19,709 nt of DNA, taken from positions 1 to 19,709 of the forward strand of contig DAOTVS010000107.1 in assembly GCA_034436375.1 (NCBI GenBank), given 5' to 3'. This DNA comes from DAOTVS01 sp034436375 (GTDB lineage: Bacteria > Chloroflexota > Anaerolineae > SpSt-313). This document shows positions 1 through 6,881 of this stretch, piece by piece. Each line of letters begins with the position of its first letter. Position 1 is the stretch's first letter. Both the position numbers and the translations under genes were made by a program. A model generated the notes under the pieces. The model worked only from the letters and a program-made list of their open reading frames with translations. It did not search any database and was not told the DNA's origin.

Positions 1-553
1 GCACGTCCGATGGAACTCGGCCACCCCTCATCGACATCTCACTGGCGTAGCGGTCAGCCGCCTGGCCATTCAGGTCATAGACCCAGACCGTCTCGATCTC
101 CCTGACCCCACACACTGCCTCCAACTGGGTTCGGCCCTGGACGCCTGCGCCGAAGATGGCCACGACCCGCGCGTCAGGCCTGGCCAGATGACGGGTGGCC
201 ACGCCAGAGGCAGCACCCGTGCGCAGGGCCGTGAGATACCCCCCTTCCATGATCGCCAGAGTCTCTCCCGTACTCGGATCACTCACGACAAGCACCGCCT
301 GCACGGTCGCCTTTCCAGACTCGGGGTTGTGTGGGAATGTGCTCACGATCTTGGCACCCAAGGCGGCGGATGTCGGCAGATACGCAGGCATGTAGTGAAT
401 CGCAGCGTTCTGTTCTGGGACAGGGAGCGACAGCCGCACGGGCGCATAGGCTTTGCCAGTCGACAAGGCGATGAACGCCCCTTCGACAGCCTCGATGGCG
501 TCAACCATGCCGACAGCCTGCTGCACATCGTGACGGCTAAGAAACAGAGCCAT
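1..553 (-). CDS. Ornithine cyclodeaminase / mu-crystallin family protein, partial (C-terminus beyond window)
   Basis: The first 184 residues of an NAD(P)-dependent enzyme of the ornithine cyclodeaminase/mu-crystallin family are present; members usually run to about 310-330 residues, so the C-terminal 40% lies outside the window. Visible family features are a GAK motif with Lys68, the segment YLTALRTGAASGVATRHLAR (about 106-125) with the conserved RTGA, and the dinucleotide-binding turn GAGVQG at 135-140. The ATG at 553 is preceded by a good GGAGG ribosome site. The family includes ornithine cyclodeaminase, alanine dehydrogenase and ketimine or pyrroline-2-carboxylate reductases, and the visible part does not separate these. 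It is the last visible gene of the minus-strand block, 118 bp after the iron alcohol dehydrogenase. A role in processing an amino acid or imino acid released from an imported substrate is possible, but this is inference. Confidence 0.88.
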   Translation of the reverse strand, partial: MALFLSRHDVQQAVGMVDAIEAVEGAFIALSTGKAYAPVRLSLPVPEQNAAIHYMPAYLPTSAALGAKIVSTFPHNPESGKATVQAVLVVSDPSTGETLAIMEGGYLTALRTGAASGVATRHLARPDARVVAIFGAGVQGRTQLEAVCGVREIETVWVYDLNGQAADRYASEMSMRGGRVPSDV

Positions 554-644
554 GAGTTTCCTCCGCAGTACTGGCTGGGTTCAGCCTCGAGATTGCACCT
601 CGATGACCGGCCGTGGTCCACGACTGCCGCGCGCTCTTCCTGCT

Positions 645-665
645 GGCGGATCCGCCACACGGCGG
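645..665 (-). other. Small GC hairpins in the gap before the ornithine cyclodeaminase-family gene
   Basis: The 118-bp gap holds a 12-bp palindrome, GGCGGATCCGCC (645-656), and an overlapping inverted repeat CCGCC-ACAC-GGCGG (652-665). The two can form mutually exclusive hairpins just after the stop codon of the upstream dehydrogenase. No T-run follows, so I do not call a terminator. They may act as mRNA 3'-end or processing structures. Confidence 0.3.
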
Positions 666-671
666 GTGTCA

Positions 672-1862
672 TCAGCGCCGGTAGCTGTGCTCAAGCATCT
701 CAAGAATCTCATTGTGGGTGGCCACGCGCGGGTTATTCCGGTAGTCAGGCAACACCTGGCTTCGGTCTGCGATTGCCACCAGGTCGTCCCCTGTCACCCG
801 CAGACCCTCCAGGCTCAGCCACATGCCGATCCTCTTGAGCAGCCCGTCGATCTCGTCGCAGGCCCTCTCGGCCGCCACAGCATCCGGCACCCCTTTGAGT
901 TCCGCGTTCAGGATGCGGCCCACAGTCGCGAAGCGCTCGATGGCATACCGATAGGTGTAGCGCGTGAACTCGGGATAGATCACGGCCAATGCCTCGCCAT
1001 GCGTCACATGCGGGCAGCACCCACCGATGGCCATGCCGATGCCGTGGGGCAGCGTCACGCCGGCGTTGGCGATGCACAAGCCCGCCAAGGAGTCTGCCCA
1101 TGCCATCCCCTCGCGCGCGTCGACATCCGTACCATCGTCAACTGCTCGGGGCAGGTACCTGGCAACCAAGCGAATAGCCTCCAACGCCAATAGGTCCGTA
1201 TACGGAGAGGCGTTGATGTGCAAAAAGCTCTCAAAGGCGTGGCAGAAGACATCAAAGCCGGTCGATGCAGTCACGTGGCGGGGCACTGAAATCATCAGCT
1301 CTGGGTCGACAATGCCCACCCTGGCATACACGTGGCTGTTGTAGATGGCCGACTTGTCCTTCAGTGCAGGATTGGTTAGCACCGCCACCTGTGTCACATG
1401 AGAACCGGTACCTGAGGTCGTGGTGATCGCAACGATGGGGAGAGTGTTGTCCGTCGGCTGCGTCTCGCTGCACCAGCGATAGTCCCACGCAGTACCGGGG
1501 TGCGTGGCCTCGACGGCGATGGCCTTGGCCGTATCCATGCTTGAGCCGCCACCGACGGCCACAACCACCTCAGCCCCGAAAGCCTTGGCCATGCCAGCAC
1601 CTGCACTGATGCAATCCGTAGTTGGGTTGGGGACAACCCCCGAGAAATGCTCCACTGTGACCCCAGCATCCACCAGATAGCGCTTCACGCGATCGAACAG
1701 TGCGGCTCGCGCACCATCGGCCGGCCCGGTCACGAGAAGGCAGCGCTTACCATAGCGGGCAACCACTTCTCCGGATTCCTTCAGACGACCGCGGCCAAAA
1801 CGGATCTCGGTAGGCTGAAAGTACGCAAAGGGCTTGATCCCTTTCGTTCTCTTCATAGTCAT
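672..1862 (-). CDS. Iron-containing alcohol dehydrogenase (group III, lactaldehyde/propanediol type candidate)
   Basis: A 396-residue NAD(P)-dependent, metal-activated alcohol dehydrogenase of full family length. The N-terminal half has the nucleotide-binding motif GGGSSMDTAKAIA (104-116). The C-terminal helical half carries the probable metal ligands Asp204 and His208 (in FDVFCHAFES), His273 (LPHGIG) and His288 (THGE). The spacing resembles FucO-type lactaldehyde reductases, with one extra residue between the last two ligands. The start ATG overlaps the upstream stop as ATGA (1859-1862), so translation is probably coupled to the zinc dehydrogenase. An alternative start is Met3. L-fucose breakdown yields lactaldehyde and this locus has an alpha-L-fucosidase, so lactaldehyde reduction to 1,2-propanediol is an attractive role. 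The family is broad and the substrate is not proven. Confidence 0.93.
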   Translation of the reverse strand: MTMKRTKGIKPFAYFQPTEIRFGRGRLKESGEVVARYGKRCLLVTGPADGARAALFDRVKRYLVDAGVTVEHFSGVVPNPTTDCISAGAGMAKAFGAEVVVAVGGGSSMDTAKAIAVEATHPGTAWDYRWCSETQPTDNTLPIVAITTTSGTGSHVTQVAVLTNPALKDKSAIYNSHVYARVGIVDPELMISVPRHVTASTGFDVFCHAFESFLHINASPYTDLLALEAIRLVARYLPRAVDDGTDVDAREGMAWADSLAGLCIANAGVTLPHGIGMAIGGCCPHVTHGEALAVIYPEFTRYTYRYAIERFATVGRILNAELKGVPDAVAAERACDEIDGLLKRIGMWLSLEGLRVTGDDLVAIADRSQVLPDYRNNPRVATHNEILEMLEHSYRR

Positions 1863-2878
1863 AGCTCGATCATCACCTTCATATACTTGCCACCCGACGA
1901 ATCGATTGCCTCATACGCTTTCAGATAGTCGCCAAAACTGAAGCGGTGAGTGATCATCTTATCCAGGCAGAGCTTGCCGCCTGCCACCAGCTCGATGGCA
2001 CGAAGGTAATCCTTCTTCTGGTACATCAGCGTGCCCAGCAGACTCAGCTCGCGGTCCTGCACCAGGCCCAGGTCGACTTGTGGCTTCTGGGCGAATACAC
2101 CCACCACCACGATGGTGCTGCCCTTGCGCGCATGGGTCACCGCCTGACTGATGGTGTCTTGCACGCCCACGCACTCGAGGATCAGGTCGGCTTTATCCGC
2201 GCCAAAGTGCTGCAACAGCGCCTGGCCGAGGTCCTCCTCCTGCGGATTGACCACCAGCTTCACCCCGCACTCGATCGCCTTCTTCAGCTTGTAGTCGCTC
2301 ACGTCGGTGATCATCACCTTGTTCGCGCCCGACGCGGCAGCCACCTGTGCCACCAGGTTGCCGATGGTCCCTGCTCCAAGCACCAGCACGTTCAGCCCTT
2401 CCACGGAGCCATACCGCGACAGGGCATGCACCGCCACCGAAACCGGCTCGATCATTGCCGCCTGGTCGATGGAGATCGATTCGGGCAGCTTCAAGACCAT
2501 TTCCGCCCGCACCGGGAAGAAATCCTGCGCTGCGCCGTTGGTCTGAAAGCCCATCACCTTGAGAGAATCGCAGATGTGGTACATGCCGTGGCGGCAGGGG
2601 TAGCACTTGCCGCAGGTTACCTGAGGCATAAAGACCACCTTGTCGCCCGGTGCGAAACCGCGCACACCCTCCCCCAGCTCGGTGATCTCGCCCGCCACTT
2701 CGTGCCCCTGCACGATTGGGTAGTGGGTATAAGGATGCAGGCCGTGGTAGACGTGGATATCCGAGCCACATACGCCGATACGCCTCACCTGGATCAGCAC
2801 TTCACCTGGCTTGAGCGCCGGCCTGGGCACGTCCTTGAACTCGATTTGGCCTGGCTGGGTCATTATGGCTTGCCGCAT
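1859..2878 (-). CDS. Zinc-dependent MDR-family alcohol/polyol dehydrogenase
   Basis: A 339-residue medium-chain dehydrogenase of the sorbitol/threonine/idonate dehydrogenase type. Catalytic zinc ligands are visible as Cys37 (GVCGSD), His59-Glu60 (GHE) and probably Glu144 (IEP). The structural zinc site has Cys89, Cys92, Cys95 and Cys103. The Rossmann turn GAGTIG is at 168-173. A strong GGAGGAGG ribosome site lies just upstream of the ATG. The gene follows the binding-protein gene after a 79-bp gap with two hairpins and is coupled by a 4-bp overlap to the iron dehydrogenase. This enzyme type oxidises a secondary alcohol of a sugar or polyol to a ketone using NAD(P). Oxidation of fucose, a fuconate intermediate or another monosaccharide released in this locus is plausible, but the sequence alone cannot decide the substrate. 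Confidence 0.93.
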   Translation of the reverse strand: MRQAIMTQPGQIEFKDVPRPALKPGEVLIQVRRIGVCGSDIHVYHGLHPYTHYPIVQGHEVAGEITELGEGVRGFAPGDKVVFMPQVTCGKCYPCRHGMYHICDSLKVMGFQTNGAAQDFFPVRAEMVLKLPESISIDQAAMIEPVSVAVHALSRYGSVEGLNVLVLGAGTIGNLVAQVAAASGANKVMITDVSDYKLKKAIECGVKLVVNPQEEDLGQALLQHFGADKADLILECVGVQDTISQAVTHARKGSTIVVVGVFAQKPQVDLGLVQDRELSLLGTLMYQKKDYLRAIELVAGGKLCLDKMITHRFSFGDYLKAYEAIDSSGGKYMKVMIEL

Positions 2879-2891
2879 ACAACCTCCTCCG

Positions 2892-2906
2892 GCGCCAAAC
2901 TGGCGC
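2892..2906 (-). other. Short stem-loop just upstream of the zinc dehydrogenase gene
   Basis: A perfect 6-bp inverted repeat GCGCCA/TGGCGC with a 3-base loop lies immediately 5' of the GGAGGAGG ribosome site. It shares two bases (2905-2906) with the outer end of the larger hairpin, so the two structures compete slightly at their tips. It may insulate or modulate translation initiation of the dehydrogenase. Confidence 0.35.
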
Positions 2907-2942
2907 TTGCGGCCGCCCGCTGAGTCCAGGGCGGCCGCAAGC
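2905..2942 (-). terminator. Strong 14-bp GC-rich hairpin between binding-protein and dehydrogenase genes
   Basis: A perfect 14-bp inverted repeat (2905-2918 and 2929-2942, core GCGGCCGCCC/GGGCGGCCGC) with a 10-base loop lies 15 bp after the stop codon of the binding-protein gene. No T-run follows on the minus strand. It is therefore not a classical intrinsic terminator; it could be a partial terminator or a 3'-stabilising structure. In many ABC loci, hairpins downstream of the binding-protein gene let that protein be made in excess over distal gene products. That role here is inference. Confidence 0.5.
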
Positions 2943-2957
2943 CGTTCCGAGATAGGA

Positions 2958-4643
2958 CTACTTGGTGATCACTGCCGGACTGATGTACAGCGTGCTGGCA
3001 GGTGAAATGAACCAGTTGGTGACATACTTCTGCATCATGATCGCACCAGACGGGAACAGGATGGGCACGATAGGGCTTTCGTTCATGAGGATGTGCTCGG
3101 CCTTCACCATCAGATCAAGTGCTTCTGCTTCGTTGGTGGCCACGCGCGCTTTGTTGATCAGGCCATCATACTCGGCATTCGCCCAACCGGTGGCGTTATC
3201 ATAGGCGGTCGAGGTGAACAGCTCCAGGAAGGTCATCGGGTGGACATAGTCACCGCCCCAACCACCAAAGGCGATATCGTACTTGCCTTCGACCATCATG
3301 GGGAACCAGAGCTTGGTGTCGACCGGCTTGATCTCGGTCTTGATGCCCAGGTTGGTCAGCAGCATCTGCTGCACGATCTCGGCTTCCTTGAGCATGGTAT
3401 CCGGGCAATGCAGCCGGTAGACCGGCAGCCCTTCGCCCTTGGGGTAGCCCGCCTCGGCCAGCAGCGCCCTGGCCCCCTCCACCTGAGCGGTCGCTTTCAG
3501 GCCATTGTCGCCGGAGACCTCGCGGAAATCCTTGCCATCCAGGATCAGCCCGCTGGGAACGGTACCAAGCGCCGGCACCGAAGTGATGTTGCCCAGACCC
3601 TCCAGGTAACTCTTGCGATCAAAGCCCATGTTGATGGCCCGGCGCACCTTGGGGTTTGACAGCCCTTCCGACTTGGTGTTCAGGCGCAGGAAGGAAACGC
3701 GCAGCTGGTCATAGGGATGCAGGCGGTCATCGGTGGCCAGCAGCTTGACGAGCTCGGTGCTGGGCACACCGGCGATACCGTCCACGTCACCGGCGACGAA
3801 AGCTGCATAGGCCGTGTTGGCATCGGTAATGAACGAGAACTTGAGCCGGTCGATGTGGACGTTAGCGGCGTCCCAGTAGTAGGGGTTCTTCTCGGCGGTG
3901 ATGTACGAGCCGATCTTGTACTCGGTCAGCTTGAAGGCGCCGTTCGAGATGGCGGTTGCGGCGTTGAGAGCCCACTGAGCGGGATCCTTCTCGACCATGT
4001 CCTGGCGCACCGGCAGCCAGACGCCGGCCAGCAGCGCCTGCAGGAAGTATGCAGCTGGGTTGTTCAGCGTCACAGCCAGCGTCTTGTCGTCGGTGGCTTT
4101 CACGCCCACTTCTTCCGCGGTGACCTTACCCTCGGCAAAGGGGGTGCCATTCTTGATAAACATCTCGACGAACCAGCTATAGTTGGAGGCAGTCTTCGGG
4201 TCGAGCGCGCGCAGCCAGGCATACTGGAAGTCTTTCGCCGTCAGCGCCTTGCCGTCGGACCACTTTAGCCCGTCGCGCAGGTGGAAGGTATACTGGGTGC
4301 CATCCGCGCTGACGTCCCAGCTTGCCGCCGCTCCGGGGATGATATTGCCCTTTTCATCAGACGTCACCAGGCCTTCATAGAGCGCAGCGTAGATAGTGCT
4401 CTGGGTGCCGCCCTGGAAAATGGTTGGGTCAATGCCCGGCGGTTCGTCCAGGAAGGCGTAATGGAAGCTGACCGGCCCGGCTGCCGCAGTCGGCGCCGCA
4501 GCCTTGGTCGGCGCGGCAGTGGGTGGCACCTGCGCCTGGGTCGGTTGGGTCGGCGCCGCCGTTGGCGCGGCTTGCGGTGTGCAGCCGACAACGACGGCGA
4601 CAACCAGTAGCAGGGTGAAGATGTACGTCAACAGCCTCTTCAT
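2958..4643 (-). CDS. ABC transporter substrate-binding lipoprotein, peptide/oligopeptide family 5
   Basis: A 561-residue extracytoplasmic solute-binding protein of the OppA/DppA family (SBP_bac_5). I chose the ATG at 4643, because an AAGGAG ribosome site sits 7 bases before it and lies inside the 6-codon-longer alternative from 4661. The N-terminus MKRLLTYIFTLLLVVAVVVGC is a lipoprotein signal with lipobox VVGC and lipidated Cys21. An Ala/Pro/Thr/Gln-rich linker follows (about 22-53). The binding domain then carries the family segments YTFHLRDGLKWSDGKALTAKDF and a C-terminal lobe with WGGDYVHPMTF. It captures substrate at the cell surface for the downstream-encoded-type permeases B and C found in the same block. 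Family 5 proteins bind peptides, but also some oligosaccharides and nickel, so the glycosidase context leaves the ligand open. Confidence 0.95.
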   Translation of the reverse strand: MKRLLTYIFTLLLVVAVVVGCTPQAAPTAAPTQPTQAQVPPTAAPTKAAAPTAAAGPVSFHYAFLDEPPGIDPTIFQGGTQSTIYAALYEGLVTSDEKGNIIPGAAASWDVSADGTQYTFHLRDGLKWSDGKALTAKDFQYAWLRALDPKTASNYSWFVEMFIKNGTPFAEGKVTAEEVGVKATDDKTLAVTLNNPAAYFLQALLAGVWLPVRQDMVEKDPAQWALNAATAISNGAFKLTEYKIGSYITAEKNPYYWDAANVHIDRLKFSFITDANTAYAAFVAGDVDGIAGVPSTELVKLLATDDRLHPYDQLRVSFLRLNTKSEGLSNPKVRRAINMGFDRKSYLEGLGNITSVPALGTVPSGLILDGKDFREVSGDNGLKATAQVEGARALLAEAGYPKGEGLPVYRLHCPDTMLKEAEIVQQMLLTNLGIKTEIKPVDTKLWFPMMVEGKYDIAFGGWGGDYVHPMTFLELFTSTAYDNATGWANAEYDGLINKARVATNEAEALDLMVKAEHILMNESPIVPILFPSGAIMMQKYVTNWFISPASTLYISPAVITK

Positions 4644-4902
4644 CGCGATTCTCCTTTGCATGATCGGGACGGAAAGAGCAACACGATGGGTTGTGAACGG
4701 AGAGTCATTCCTCCGCTCTCTCTCATTGCCAGTGCATTCTCACAAGACAGACTCCGGCTTCATTGGCCTATCGACAGCCTCAGAAGGTCAGGTAGTTGTG
4801 TGAGGCTACACCAGGGCAGGCATGCCGCCGGTCTGCTACCCTCCTTTCCATGACTCGAGGCGACGCTCAAGCGCCGTGTTTGGGCAACACCATTGGAGCT
4901 GC
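4644..4902 (-). other. 259-bp leader between the ATPase F gene and the binding-protein gene
   Basis: This is the longest gap inside the minus-strand block; most neighbouring junctions are overlaps or a few bases. It contains a perfect 7-bp inverted repeat AGCCTCA/TGAGGCT (4776-4782 and 4801-4807, 18-base loop), a small CGGAG/CTCCG hairpin near 4700, and an orphan GGAGG-like motif near 4850 with no suitable start codon after it. I found no convincing -35/-10 pair and no credible small gene. A weak promoter or mRNA processing site serving the binding protein is possible. Confidence 0.3.
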
Positions 4903-5871
4903 CTAGAACAGGTGGCAGGCGACAAAGTGGTTGGGTGCGACCTCTTTCAACTCTGGACTCACCTCCTTGCATTTGTCCATGGCATGGCGGCAGCGCGTGC
5001 GGAAGCGGCAACCGGACGGTGGGCTGAAGGGGCTGGGGATCTCGCCCTCGATCGAGATTTCGTTCTTGGCGCGTGCCAGTTGCGGATCGGCGATGGGGAT
5101 GGCGCGCATCAGGCCGATGGTATAGGGGTGCAGCGGCGAGCGGTACAGCTCGTGGCTCGGCGAGACTTCCACCAACTGCCCCACATACATCACCCCCATG
5201 CGCCGGGAGATGTACTTGACCATCGCCAGGTCATGGGCGATAAAGCAGTAGGTCAGCCCCAGCTGTTCCTGCAGCCCCTGCAGCATATTGACCACCTGAG
5301 CCTGGATGGACACGTCGAGCGCGGAAATGGGTTCGTCGCAGATGATGAAATCCGGCTGGGTGATGAGCGCGCGGGCGATGCCGATGCGCTGCCGCTGCCC
5401 GCCAGAGAACTCGTGCGGGTACTTGTTCATATGGGCGGGGTCCAGCCCCACCATGCGCAGCGATTGCGCCACGCGCGCCTCAACCTCCGAACGCGCCAAA
5501 CGGGTGTTGGCGGTCAGCGGCTCCGACACAATGCGCGCGACGGTCATGCGTGGATCTAGCGAGGCGTACGGATCCTGGAAGATCATCTGCATGCGGCGGC
5601 GGTAAGGCCGCAGGTCTTTTTCACCCAGCCGGGCGATATCCGTTCCGTCGAAAATGACCGACCCGGCGGTAGGGCTATATAGCCGGATGATGGTGCGCGC
5701 AGCGGTCGACTTGCCGCAGCCCGACTCACCCACCAGGCCAAAGGTCTCACCGCGGGTGATTGAGAAAGAGATGCCATCCACCGCCCGCACAAGCGGCTTC
5801 TTCTTGAAGAGCCCGCCACCGCCGAAGTACTTTTTGAGATTCTTGACTTCGACCAAGTTCACCGCGCTCAC
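4903..5871 (-). CDS. Oligopeptide-type ABC transporter ATP-binding protein (OppF/DppF-like)
   Basis: A 322-residue ATPase subunit of the importer. I chose the GTG at 5871, because it overlaps the upstream stop as GTGA and is preceded by GGAGGTG; the longer reading from 5916 would bury this site. Motifs are Walker A GESGCGKS (48-55), Q-loop Gln99, signature FSGGQRQR (155-162), Walker B IICDEP (176-181) and the switch His213. The C-terminal oligopeptide-transporter region has four cysteines spaced C-x5-C-x6-C-x17-C (288, 294, 301, 319). The same pattern occurs in the partner ATPase and suggests a metal or iron-sulfur site. It should pair with the D-type ATPase to power uptake through the two permeases. 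Confidence 0.95.
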   Translation of the reverse strand: MSAVNLVEVKNLKKYFGGGGLFKKKPLVRAVDGISFSITRGETFGLVGESGCGKSTAARTIIRLYSPTAGSVIFDGTDIARLGEKDLRPYRRRMQMIFQDPYASLDPRMTVARIVSEPLTANTRLARSEVEARVAQSLRMVGLDPAHMNKYPHEFSGGQRQRIGIARALITQPDFIICDEPISALDVSIQAQVVNMLQGLQEQLGLTYCFIAHDLAMVKYISRRMGVMYVGQLVEVSPSHELYRSPLHPYTIGLMRAIPIADPQLARAKNEISIEGEIPSPFSPPSGCRFRTRCRHAMDKCKEVSPELKEVAPNHFVACHLF

Positions 5872-6878
5872 AAGGCACCTCCGCGCGACCGGAAATCCGG
5901 GTCGAGCAGCCAGCACATGCTGCGGTGGGTGGGGCTAAGCCGGAAATAGGGCGGGCAGTGCTCCACGCATACGCGCATGGCCCGGTCACAGCGAGGGTAG
6001 AACGGGCAGCCTTTGGGTGGGTCGATCAGGCTGGGCGGCGTCCCGGCAATGGAAAACAGGCGGTCGCCGCCGACGTTATTGACATCCGGGATGGACCTTT
6101 TCAGCCCAATAGTGTACTGGTGAGCGGTCTGGTAAAAGATCTCATCGACCAAACCTTCCTCCATGATCATGCCCCCGTACATAACGATCACCCGCTCGCA
6201 GGTTTCCGCCACCACGCCCAGATCGTGAGTGATCAAGATGATGGAGGCATTGGTTTCGTCGCGCAGGCCGCGGATCAGTCTCAGGATCTGGTTCTGAATG
6301 GTCACATCCAGCGCGGTGGTGGGTTCATCAGCGATGAGCAGCTTGGGGTTGCAGGCAATAGCGATGGCGAACATCACCCTCTGGCGCATCCCGCCGGAAA
6401 GCTCAAAGGGGTAGGCATCCAATACGGTCTTCGCCTCGGGGATGCGCACCATTTCCAGCAGGTGCTCCGCCCTGGCGCGTGCCTGCCGGCGGCTAACGCT
6501 CTTGTTGAACGCGCGAATGCGCTCCACGATCTGTGTGCCCACCCGCATGACCGGGTTCAGACTGGTCATCGGCTCCTGGAACACCATGCCAACCTGGCTA
6601 TTGCGCAGTTTGCGCAATTCCGTGTGCGACATGGCAAGCACATCCTCACCGTCGAAGCGCACTTTGCCGCCGGTGATCTTGCCTGCCGCCGGCAGCAGGC
6701 GCGTGACCGACAGGAAAGTGACCGATTTGCCAGAGCCACTCTCACCCACCACACCGACGATCTCGCCGCGCTCCAGATTGAAGCTGACGCTCCTGACCGC
6801 CTGCACCTCGCCAGAGAAGGTAAAGAATGAAGTGCGGAGGTTGTCTACCTCTAGCAGTTTGTTCCCAGAAAGTGCCAT
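5868..6878 (-). CDS. Oligopeptide-type ABC transporter ATP-binding protein (OppD/DppD-like)
   Basis: A 336-residue ATPase subunit. Motifs are Walker A GESGSGKS (45-52), Q-loop Gln101, signature LSGGMRQR (160-167), Walker B LLIADEP (180-186) and the switch His218. The C-terminal extension typical of Opp/Dpp ATPases has GCPFYPRC and further cysteines at 291, 297, 304 and 322, again spaced C-x5-C-x6-C-x17-C, with an extra Cys308. The ATG at 6878 follows an AAGGA ribosome site by 7 bases and lies 3 bp after the permease C stop. The 4-bp overlap with the F ATPase supports stoichiometric synthesis of the two ATPases. Confidence 0.95.
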   Translation of the reverse strand: MALSGNKLLEVDNLRTSFFTFSGEVQAVRSVSFNLERGEIVGVVGESGSGKSVTFLSVTRLLPAAGKITGGKVRFDGEDVLAMSHTELRKLRNSQVGMVFQEPMTSLNPVMRVGTQIVERIRAFNKSVSRRQARARAEHLLEMVRIPEAKTVLDAYPFELSGGMRQRVMFAIAIACNPKLLIADEPTTALDVTIQNQILRLIRGLRDETNASIILITHDLGVVAETCERVIVMYGGMIMEEGLVDEIFYQTAHQYTIGLKRSIPDVNNVGGDRLFSIAGTPPSLIDPPKGCPFYPRCDRAMRVCVEHCPPYFRLSPTHRSMCWLLDPDFRSRGGAL

Positions 6879-6881
6879 AGG

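Noticed and set aside
343..672. Minus-strand open frame beginning at the iron dehydrogenase stop
   Set aside because: It is out of frame with the ornithine cyclodeaminase-family gene, which has clear motifs and a GGAGG site at 553. The alternative frame is Ser/Arg/Cys-rich noise.
1946..2923. Plus-strand open frame opposite the zinc dehydrogenase
   Set aside because: The minus strand carries complete MDR dehydrogenase motifs. The plus-strand frame is His/Leu-rich and has no family features.
3180..3195. AACCGGT-like sequence resembling the operator core
   Set aside because: It lies deep inside the binding-protein coding sequence, is not a full palindrome and has no promoter nearby.
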